From positions 1-47,960 of the forward strand of contig DASSDL010000089.1 in assembly GCA_035697145.1 (NCBI GenBank): a stretch of DNA of 47,960 nucleotides, written 5' to 3'. The stretch's first letter is position 1, and each line of letters begins with the position of its first letter. Positions 25,826 through 32,847 of the stretch are shown here, one piece after another. Position numbers and translations under genes: made by a program. The stretch comes from DASQUK01 sp035697145 (GTDB lineage: Bacteria; Actinomycetota; Acidimicrobiia; Acidimicrobiales; VFJN01). The notes below the pieces were generated by a model. The model was not told the origin of the DNA. It did not search any database and saw only the letters and a list, made by a program, of their open reading frames with translations.

Positions 25826-26700
25826 TCGAGGTCCGCTCCCTCACCAAGTGTTACGGCGAGCACCGCGCCGTGGACGGCCTTACACTCACCGCGCCGGCCG
25901 GCCAGGTGACCGGCTTCCTGGGTCCCAACGGGGCGGGCAAGACCACCACGTTCCGATGTCTGCTCGGCCTGGCCGAACCGACTGCTGGTGAGGCGCTGAT
26001 CGGCGGACGCCGTTACCGCGACCTCGACCAACCGCGCCGGCAGGTCGGCGCCCTGTTGGAGTCCACAGGCTTCCATCCGGCCCGCACCGGGCGGAACCAC
26101 CTGCGGATAATCGCCCGCGCCGCCTGCATCGGCCCGGCGCGCATCGACACACTGCTGGAGCTAGTCGGGCTGCGCTCGGCGGCTGACCGCCGGGTCGGTG
26201 GCTACTCGCTGGGCATGCGCCAGCGCCTCGGGCTCGCCGCTGCCATGTTGGGTGACCCGCCGGTGGTGGTGCTGGACGAGCCGGCCAACGGCCTGGACCC
26301 CGAAGGCGTCGCCTGGGTTCGCCGGCTGCTGCGGGCGTGGGCAGACCAGGGCCGCTGCGTCGTCGTGGCGAGCCACGTGCTGGCCGAGGTGGCGCAGGTC
26401 GTTGACCGGGTGGTGATCATCCGCGACGGCCAGCTGATCGAAGAGACCGAGCTCGCTGCGCTCGCGGACGCGGTGATCGTCCGCGTCGACCGGCCCGACG
26501 CCATGGTCAAGACGCTCCGCGACGACGGCGTCGACCACCAGATCCTGGGCGACGGCGCCATCTCCGTTGCCGGGCGCGATACCGCCGAGGTCGGCGCACT
26601 CGCCGTACGCGCCGGCGTCACGGTCACCGAGCTCGCCCGCCGCAGCCCGGGCGAGACGCTCGAAGCCAGGTTCCTCGCCGCAGTCGGTAGCGAACGATGA
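25822..26700 (+). CDS. ABC-2 type exporter ATP-binding protein
   Basis: A 292-residue ABC ATPase. Motifs are Walker A FLGPNGAGKTTTF near residue 35, signature GGYSLGMRQRLGLAAA and Walker B VVVLDEPANGLDPEG, with the switch His in VVASHVLAEV. The C-terminal extension is typical of drug or antibiotic exporters. GGAGG lies 5 bp before GTG 25822. It overlaps the genes on both sides by 4 bp, so it is co-translated with the small protein and the permease. The substrate is unknown. Confidence 0.9.
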   Translation: MIEVRSLTKCYGEHRAVDGLTLTAPAGQVTGFLGPNGAGKTTTFRCLLGLAEPTAGEALIGGRRYRDLDQPRRQVGALLESTGFHPARTGRNHLRIIARAACIGPARIDTLLELVGLRSAADRRVGGYSLGMRQRLGLAAAMLGDPPVVVLDEPANGLDPEGVAWVRRLLRAWADQGRCVVVASHVLAEVAQVVDRVVIIRDGQLIEETELAALADAVIVRVDRPDAMVKTLRDDGVDHQILGDGAISVAGRDTAEVGALAVRAGVTVTELARRSPGETLEARFLAAVGSER

Positions 26701-27434
26701 GGGATCTCGTCGCGGCCGAGTGGCTCAAGCTGCGCACCACGCATCTGCTGCACGGCATGATCCCTGCTGCGGTCGCCATCTCGTTCGCCGCGGTGGCTGG
26801 CGCCGTACTGGCGACGGACCGCGCCGGCATCCCGCTCGCCTCCACTCGCGGCATCCGGCGCGTGCTGCCCATCACCGGCACTGGCGCGCTGTTGGTGTTG
26901 ATCGTCGGGATCCTCATCGCCGCTGGCGAGTACCGCCACGGCACCGCGGCCGACACGTTCCTCACCACCCCGCGCCGCCGCCAGGTGGTCACGGCCAAGC
27001 TGACCATCGGCGCACTGGTGGGCCTCGCCGCCGGGGGCATCACGTCCCTCGCCTGCGTGGGTATCGCGGCGCTGCTGTACAAGGCGAAGGGCAGTGTGTT
27101 CCCGTTCGATGACAGCGAGGTGTGGCTGACCCTCGCCGGCACCCTCATCTACACGACCCTGTTCGCCATGCTCGGGGTTGCCGTCGGCACACTGGTCCGC
27201 AACCAGGTCCTCGCCGTTGCGGGCGCGCTGGCCTGGATTGGCATCGTCGAGCACATCCTCGTCAACCTCGCCCCCGACATTGGCAAATGGCTGCCGGCAG
27301 CCGCCGGCCAGGCCATTGTGCGCACGCCATTGGATGGGGTCCTCTCGCCCCTCGGCGGCGTCGCCCTGCTCGTCGCCTATGCCGCCGCCATCGCCGCTGC
27401 CGGAGCCCGCTTCGCCGTTACCCACGACGCCTGA
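26697..27434 (+). CDS. ABC-2 type exporter membrane protein
   Basis: A 245-residue permease with about six membrane segments: MIPAAVAISFAAVAGAVLA, ALLVLIVGILIAAG, IGALVGLAAGGITSLACVGI, LTLAGTLIYTTLFAMLGVAV, ALAWIGIVEHILVNL and GVALLVAYAAAIAAAGARFA. The start MRDLVAAEWLKLRTT and the motif GEYRHGTAADTFLTTP are typical of actinobacterial ABC-2 permeases. ATG overlaps the ATPase stop. Confidence 0.87.
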   Translation: MRDLVAAEWLKLRTTHLLHGMIPAAVAISFAAVAGAVLATDRAGIPLASTRGIRRVLPITGTGALLVLIVGILIAAGEYRHGTAADTFLTTPRRRQVVTAKLTIGALVGLAAGGITSLACVGIAALLYKAKGSVFPFDDSEVWLTLAGTLIYTTLFAMLGVAVGTLVRNQVLAVAGALAWIGIVEHILVNLAPDIGKWLPAAAGQAIVRTPLDGVLSPLGGVALLVAYAAAIAAAGARFAVTHDA

Positions 27435-27445
27435 TAGGAGGAGCG

Positions 27446-27607
27446 ATGGAACTGCCCTCGCATCCCGACGCCGACGAACCAGCAAGCCCGTCGCCGGAGA
27501 CGAAGACCAGCTGGGGCACCATCATCATCCTCGCCATTCTCGGCGCGTTCGTGGTGTTGGTGATCGTGCTGCACCTCACCGGCGTGGTCGGCCCGGCCGC
27601 CCACTGA
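27446..27607 (+). CDS. Small single-span membrane protein
   Basis: A 53-residue protein with one membrane helix, GTIIILAILGAFVVLVIVLH, after a Pro/Glu-rich N-terminus. TAGGAGGAG precedes the ATG. It follows the permease by 11 bp and is probably in the same operon, perhaps as a small subunit of the exporter. No family is recognised. Confidence 0.7.
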   Translation: MELPSHPDADEPASPSPETKTSWGTIIILAILGAFVVLVIVLHLTGVVGPAAH

Positions 27608-28081
27608 GTTCTGTCGAAGATCTCACGCCGTTCTCCCGCCCCGAGTGCCCGCCCACCGATCTCGACGTTCGGATCTGGCAGAAGCGATTCACACAGCAGG
27701 GCCGCGCGTTCGACATTCTCGTCGCCGTCGGCACCCAGGCTGATCAGGCCACGCTGGCCGAGCGTGGGTGGTCGCAGAGTCGTTCCAGCCGGCCTCGGCG
27801 GTCGAGCCGAACGGCGACGCCGCGGTCGACCGCCCCTACCTGCAGACCCTGTACACGCGCTGCGGCATCCTCGGCACCCGGTTTAACGGCGCCGAGTGGG
27901 TCGCGGACCCGCCGCTCGACAACGGCACCGGTAACCCGCCTCGCGGCTGGGACAACCCCTTCGACGTCCGCACCATCACGCTCCAGCCCGACGGCCGCGC
28001 CATGTTCCAGCCTTCGGCGGCGGCACCGCAATGCTCCGCGTCGCCACCGAGCCCGATGACCGCCTGTCGATCTGCGAGTGA
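27608..28081 (+). pseudogene. Frameshifted hypothetical protein
   Basis: Three frames in series look like one protein: LTPFSRPECPPTDLDVRIWQ and KRFTQQGRAFDILVAVGTQA, then DRPYLQTLYTRCGILGTRFN and NPFDVRTITLQPDGRAMFQ, then GGTAMLRVATEPDDRLSICE and a stop. The shifts lie near 27765 and 28020. No start is visible upstream. The family is not named; actinobacterial proteins of this kind often end in a short cysteine-containing tail. Confidence 0.45.
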
Positions 28082-28523
28082 CATCCAGAGAATCTCTGAC
28101 ATATCGCCGTGGCGGCGGCTTCGGCCGGAACGGACGGGTGTTCGGCTCTCGCGGCGCCCTCGTCAGATGCGACGCCTGACCGGACCACTGCACCCGGGCT
28201 GGCCTGGTCGTACCTGGAGTCGTCGGCCTGCCGCATGCTTCACCGCAACGGCGGCAAGGTTGCCCAGCCCAGGCGGCCCCCGGGGGTGGGTTGTCGAGGT
28301 CGGTCGCGACCATGCAGCCCCAGCACCGGGAGGATTCCGTCATCGAAGAGCGCCCGCCGACTTCCGCTCGGGGGACGCAACCTCGGGTGCTGTGGAAGCG
28401 TTCATCCGCCGCTACGGCCAGATCACCGGTAATCACAGACACCCTCACCCAGATCGGTACCAGGCTGGGGCACCAGCGCCGTCGACGCGAGCGTGGAGAA
28501 GCTGCGGTTGGCGCTGTCCAGCC
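28082..28523. other. Gene-poor stretch between the exporter operon and a BlaI regulator
   Basis: Several long frames cross this 442-bp stretch on both strands, but all are Arg/Ser/Pro-rich and show no domain. It is probably degraded sequence. Confidence 0.35.
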
Positions 28524-28892
28524 TCACGGGCTGTCGCGGAGCAGCAGTTCCAGCCGGCGGCGCAGCTTGGGATCGGCGCGGGCCTCGTCCACGAATTGGG
28601 CCACCGCCGCCTCCCCGAAGTCCCGCACCACGCTACGCACGGCGATCGCGGCGGCGTTGGCGACGACCGGCTCGTACGCGTAGCCACGGCCGTCGAGCTG
28701 CCGGCGCAGGATGTCCTTCTCGGCCAGACGCGCCATCACCGTCATTACCGTCGTGTACGCGAGCGATGCGTCACGCCCGTCGTTCAATCGATCGAGCACC
28801 GCCCGCACGCTCACCCGGCCGCCCGCCGCCCAGATGACCTGCATGACCTCGGCCTCCAGTGGGCCGAGCACCCGGGACAGCTCGTCGCTCAT
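28524..28892 (-). CDS. Second BlaI/MecI-family repressor
   Basis: A 122-residue winged-helix repressor: LGPLEAEVMQVIWAAGGRVS, then LDRLNDGRDASLAYTTVMTV and MARLAEKDILRRQLDGRGYA. It differs clearly from the BlaI protein at 17974-18372 and has no M56 partner. ATG 28892 is used in preference to a TTG at 28901. CTAC/GTAG repeats lie just upstream (28903-28922), and a stronger CTACTA inverted repeat precedes the next upstream gene (29622-29641). Confidence 0.82.
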   Translation of the reverse strand: MSDELSRVLGPLEAEVMQVIWAAGGRVSVRAVLDRLNDGRDASLAYTTVMTVMARLAEKDILRRQLDGRGYAYEPVVANAAAIAVRSVVRDFGEAAVAQFVDEARADPKLRRRLELLLRDSP

Positions 28893-28902
28893 GGGGGACA
28901 AC

Positions 28903-28922
28903 CTACTACACGATCCTCGTAG
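28903..28922. promoter_or_regulatory. Possible BlaI-type operator
   Basis: CTACTAC is followed 9 bp later by GTAG. This imperfect inverted repeat sits 11-30 bp before the repressor start. The same CTACTA word recurs at 29622-29641. BlaI-family operators often contain TACTA/TAGTA or TACA/TGTA pairs. Confidence 0.4.
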
Positions 28923-28937
28923 ATTCGACAGGTTGGG

Positions 28938-29588
28938 TCAGGGCCGCCGCGCCGAGCCCACGATGTGGGGCATCGTCGGCGTGACCAGCAACGAGGGACG
29001 GAAGTTGAACCGCCGGACCCTCTCGACGTCGAACCCCGCCCCTTGGATCGCCGCCAGGGTGTCCCGATTGGCATGGCACCCGCCGCTGACCCGAGGCCAG
29101 ACCACATCGATCCACCGCTGGAAGCGAGCCAGACCCGACGTCTCGGCCAGCACGTGCTCGAAGAACCGCAGCTCGCCGCCCGGACGGATCACCCGGAGCA
29201 GCTCACCCAGAGCCACGGCCTGATCGGGCACCGAGCACAGCACCAACGACGCCACGCCAGCGTCGCAGCTGACGTCGTCGAGCGGTAACGCATCGGCGAC
29301 CCCCTCGACCACCGTCACGAGCGGCGGCGCGGCGTCCGCCGCCCGGGAGGCGATCTCGCGCAGGTACGGCTCGGGCTCGACCGCCACCACCTCGGTCACC
29401 GTCCCCGGGTAGTGCCCGAAGTTGATGCCCGTGCCGGCACCGACCTCCACGACCCGCCCAGACAACCCAGCCAGGGCCTCGTCCCGGAGCTCGCCCGCCC
29501 CTCGCTCCTCGAACTGGTCGGCGAGCCGCGCGTACATCCGAGCGAACAACGGATGACGCACCGTCGCCGAGCTGCCTGAACGACCCAT
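28938..29588 (-). CDS. Class I SAM-dependent methyltransferase
   Basis: A 216-residue methyltransferase. Motif I is GRVVEVGAGTGINFGHYPGT, acidic motif II is VVAVEPEPYLREIAS, and the later motif is DVSCDAGVASLVLCSVPDQA, followed by LLRVIRPGGELRFFEHV. This pattern is seen in METTL7-like and phospholipid or thiol methyltransferases; the substrate is not set. ATG 29588 has AAGGG about 10 bp upstream. A CTACTA inverted repeat lies in its promoter, so the adjacent BlaI regulator may control it. Confidence 0.82.
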   Translation of the reverse strand: MGRSGSSATVRHPLFARMYARLADQFEERGAGELRDEALAGLSGRVVEVGAGTGINFGHYPGTVTEVVAVEPEPYLREIASRAADAAPPLVTVVEGVADALPLDDVSCDAGVASLVLCSVPDQAVALGELLRVIRPGGELRFFEHVLAETSGLARFQRWIDVVWPRVSGGCHANRDTLAAIQGAGFDVERVRRFNFRPSLLVTPTMPHIVGSARRP

Positions 29589-29621
29589 CGCCACAACCCT
29601 TCTACTATGGTCGCCCAGTAT

Positions 29622-29641
29622 CTACTAGGACACCGTAGTAG
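29622..29641. promoter_or_regulatory. CTACTA/TAGTAG inverted repeat, likely BlaI operator
   Basis: CTACTA and TAGTAG form a perfect 6-bp inverted repeat with an 8-bp spacer, 34 bp upstream of the methyltransferase start. CTACTA-like words also occur next to it (CTTCTACTATGG). It resembles BlaI-family operators and matches the repeats before the BlaI gene. Confidence 0.55.
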
Positions 29642-29691
29642 TAGCGCCGTCGCGGGACGCAAGTGGAAACCGTCACATGCTGGCGAGCGGC

Positions 29692-31047
29692 TCACGTGTA
29701 CCGGTCGGGCGCGGCAACGAAGAGCTGAAGGCACGCGGACGAGCAGAAGACGTGCTTGTGGCCGCCGAGCGTGAGCCGGGCATCGGCCTCGGCCGGTGCC
29801 AGCTCCATGCGACACACAGGGTCGACCTGCTTGTCGACGCCCAGGCCCGCCGGCGACTGCGCAGCAAACAGCTCCACCTCCTCCGGCAGGCCCCTCAGCC
29901 TCCGGCGGCCAACCGGAACCAGCTCGATGTCCGTGAGCCTGCGCGCCTGGTCCACGACCGGCGGGGTGACGAGTACCTCATGGGGGGCAGCCTCGGCCAC
30001 CACACGTGCGGCGATGTTCACCGTGGCACCCACATAGTCGCCGTCCCGGTACAGGACCGGCCCCCAATGGATCCCGCTCCGGGCCGACGGGAACTGGGGC
30101 TCGTCGGATACCCGACGCTCCAGCGCCACGCTGCCACGTACCGCCGAGCCAACATCAGGGAACAACAGCATGAACCCATCGCCGATCTGCTTGACGACCT
30201 GGCCGGTCGAGCGCACCACGATGTCCCTGACCATCGCGGCGAATCGCTCCACCACCTGCGCTGCGGCCACGTCCCCCATCGCCGCAGTGAGCGACGTGAA
30301 ACCCGATAGGTCGACAAAGGCCACCGCCACGGGTAGCCGACCCTCCGCGTCGATCGTCGGCCACAACCCGGCCTCCTCGGCCAGATGGGTCACCAGGTCC
30401 TCCCGCACCGCCCGATCCCACGCCTTGCGATGGAAGTACAGCACCGTCGGCTCAACCAGCTCCTGCAGCGGACCGCTCGCAGCATCCGTAGCATCCATCA
30501 GCTCGTCACCCGACAACCCCTCTCGGCGGAGACGCTGGTGCACGTACACATGGAACAGCCGGGTCTCGGCCTCAGCCACCCGGCGCAGAGCCTCGCCATA
30601 GACACGCAGGACCTGGACCAGGGCCTCTTCGGGAAATCCGGCGTCGAGTGCCGACCTCAACGCGCGCACAGCGTTGAGATCGTCGGCCGACCAGGCTCCC
30701 ACGACGTCACCCAGGCCGGCGGACTCCCACAGACGTAGGACGACGCCAGTGTCAACGCCCATCGCCCTCGCGGCGTCCTCGAGGGAGTAGACAGGTCCGC
30801 CGCGAGCGATCAACTGACCCACGAAACGCTCCACAAGACCGCCGTGCACGCGGACCGCGGCCTCGACATCTTCGATCGCCACCCCGCGCGCCAACAGCGA
30901 TCGGACGAGCCAGATCCGCTCCACGCTCGCCGCCGCCGATTGGCGCGCCACATCGCCGATCAGCTCCCGCTCATCCCATTCGACCAACGTCGCGACAGCC
31001 TCGCCCGTCCTCAGCGCCAAATCCTCTATCGACACCTGGTCGGACAC
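29692..31047 (-). CDS. Adenylate/guanylate cyclase with C-terminal YHS metal domain
   Basis: A 451-residue soluble protein. Residues 1-220 are helical with MerR-like repeats (SIEDLALRTGEAVATLVEWD, YSLEDAARAMGVDTGVVLRL), as in actinobacterial cyclase regulatory domains. The class III cyclase domain follows: VAVAFVDLSGFTSLTAAMGD with a metal Asp, then VVKQIGDGFMLLFPDVGSAV with the second Asp, and DYVGATVNIAARVVAEA. The last 45 residues form a YHS domain: DPVCRMELAPAEAD, then KHVFCSSACLQLFVAAPDRY, with cysteines suited to metal binding. GTG 31047 has GGGGAG upstream. The fusion suggests metal-linked cyclic nucleotide signalling. Confidence 0.85.
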   Translation of the reverse strand: MSDQVSIEDLALRTGEAVATLVEWDERELIGDVARQSAAASVERIWLVRSLLARGVAIEDVEAAVRVHGGLVERFVGQLIARGGPVYSLEDAARAMGVDTGVVLRLWESAGLGDVVGAWSADDLNAVRALRSALDAGFPEEALVQVLRVYGEALRRVAEAETRLFHVYVHQRLRREGLSGDELMDATDAASGPLQELVEPTVLYFHRKAWDRAVREDLVTHLAEEAGLWPTIDAEGRLPVAVAFVDLSGFTSLTAAMGDVAAAQVVERFAAMVRDIVVRSTGQVVKQIGDGFMLLFPDVGSAVRGSVALERRVSDEPQFPSARSGIHWGPVLYRDGDYVGATVNIAARVVAEAAPHEVLVTPPVVDQARRLTDIELVPVGRRRLRGLPEEVELFAAQSPAGLGVDKQVDPVCRMELAPAEADARLTLGGHKHVFCSSACLQLFVAAPDRYT

Positions 31048-31312
31048 ATCGACTCCCCGCGGACCCGTCGCTCACCGTAACCCGAGTGCCATCCCCACAC
31101 GACCCGGCGGTCTGGTGCCGATCCGAACGCAAGAGGAGTGCGGTCTACAGGCCAGGCGGGGTGGACCCACGGATCGTCTGACACACCTCGCATCAGCCGA
31201 TGCGAGACCTCGGACGCTTGACCGGCGGGCGGTTCTGGGCCGACTGGCCGAATCGGTCCCCAGGCTGTGGGGCGATTGTCGGCCGTGGTGTGGCTGGACT
31301 CCGCTGCTGCGT

Positions 31313-31429
31313 TCAGCGGGGCTTCTTGTTCCGCGATGTGAACCAGCCAGCAGCGCCGGCGAAGATCCCGCACATCACCAGCATCATCACGACCATGGCA
31401 ACCACGATCGCTGTTCCACCGGACATCAT
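31313..31429 (-). CDS. 38-residue membrane peptide
   Basis: The peptide MMSGGTAIVVAMVVMMLVMC continues with GIFAGAAGWFTSRNKKPR. It has one membrane helix with a positively charged tail, as expected of a real small membrane protein. It lies upstream of the cyclase on the same strand with a 265-bp gap. The ribosome site is weak. No family is recognised. Confidence 0.4.
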   Translation of the reverse strand: MMSGGTAIVVAMVVMMLVMCGIFAGAAGWFTSRNKKPR

Positions 31430-31481
31430 GGGTGCCCGCTTCCCGACCAATCGGCCCCGAAGCAGTTTCTCCGTTCACAGG

Positions 31482-32467
31482 TCAGCGTCGCAGTAGCGCA
31501 GCCGCCGTGTTTGGCCGCGTCGTCGGAGCGGTAGGTACCCGTGCCCTCGTCGTCCTAAGGACTTCTCGGTCAGGATCCACGAGGGGATCAGGGTCGCGGG
31601 CCCGCCGCCACGCGCCAGCAACGACCGGATCAGCCTGATCCGCCCGACGTCGCTGGTTACGCCACTCGGTCGTCGCGCGGTTGCCGGCGACGAGGGGTGC
31701 CCGGACTTGCATCAGCAACTCCCAAGCGAGCAGCAGAGCGACTGGTGGCCACGCGGCGACAGGTCGCCCGATCGCCGTGGGGTCAGCGGCGGCAACGTTG
31801 GCGGCAAGACTCGCGCCGATCCCAGCGAGCAGGGACGCCCAGGCCAGCGCTCCCGCCGGCAACCCGGCTCGGCGCCGCACGAGCATCGACATCGACGCGG
31901 CGACGACGAGGCCGTCCACTGACGCCGCCAAGAGCCACGCCCGCCAACCCTCACCCGCCAGCTCCGCGAGCGCCCGCTGGTGATCGTATAAGCGACTGCG
32001 GCGACGACCGCCACCGCCAGCACCGCCACGGTCGTGATGCCTCGCACCATCGCGGAGACTTCCGTCTGTGCCTTGTTGTCCTGCGGCCCTTCCGATGCGG
32101 CACGGTCGCCAGAGAGCGGCGCAACGCCGTTGCTACTGCGCCATGCCGATTCGGCACCGCGGTCCTCGATGTCCGACTGCACACCCTCGGGTCCGGCGTC
32201 CGGTCCTTGATCGCCATCAAGCATCTTTCTCTCGCGAGAGTCGCCTGTCGTGGCGTGGACCCGGTTGCCACTGGCGGTCGCCTCGGCGTGTACCTCCGCC
32301 ACGCGATCCCGACCCCAACGCGGTGACAGGCCGAACCGTCGACCCAACTCCGCGCCGGTCAGCGGAACGCCCTCAGCCAGTGACGCCCGGTACGCGTCCC
32401 TTGCCGCCATCCGGCGCTGGGCTGCCGCCTGCTCGCCGTTGGGTGGCGTCGGATCCACGGCGGTCAT
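31482..32467 (-). pseudogene. Frameshifted DUF2637 paralogue
   Basis: ATG 32467 opens a gene like the DUF2637 protein at the left end. The N-terminal region is EGVPLTGAELGRRFGLSPRW, and a first helix VAVLAVAVVAAVAYT follows. The frame then breaks near 31990; in the next frame it reads YDHQRALAELAGEGWRAWLL, SVDGLVVAASMSMLVRRRAG and PPVALLLAWELLMQV. The break equals one lost base in the sequence matching VASYDHQ. Beyond the break all membrane segments are intact, so it may be a recent mutation or a sequencing error. The tail is longer than that of the other copy. Confidence 0.75.
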
Positions 32468-32847
32468 TGCTGGCCCCCTACGGCTCGTGACTGGGTGTGA
32501 GAGCCTCCGCCGCGGCAACTATCGGGCAAACTATGCCCCGATCGGCAGCCGCGATCGGACGTCGGCGAGCACCGGCGGCCGGGGTTGTTTCCGCAGGTGA
32601 GAGCGGGTTTTCGAGGGTCAACGCGGGTGAGCTGAAGTGGTCCGCCCCACGTTGTGGCCTTGATGGGCGAGCAACGCGGTAGCCGCCTGCAGGAGGCGTC
32701 GTCGGCAAGGCTGAACGTCCCCTTCGGGGGTCGCTCTCGGCAGGGGTGGTCGAGCAACCCAACTGGGGAGCCCAACGGCCGCGCAAACGGTGCCAACCGG
32801 ACCAGACCTGCTCGACCGCCTGACCGCTTGGGGTCCCAGCCGACCCT
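32468..32847. other. Non-coding stretch between the DUF2637 remnant and the hyuB end
   Basis: No gene or clear repeat is seen in these 380 bp, although several frames are open. It separates the cargo from the hyuB tail carried by the element. Confidence 0.35.

Noticed and set aside
27744..28448. Minus-strand frames in the stretch after the exporter operon
   Set aside because: They have mixed composition with no start signal, and the plus strand holds a recognisable broken gene over part of the region.
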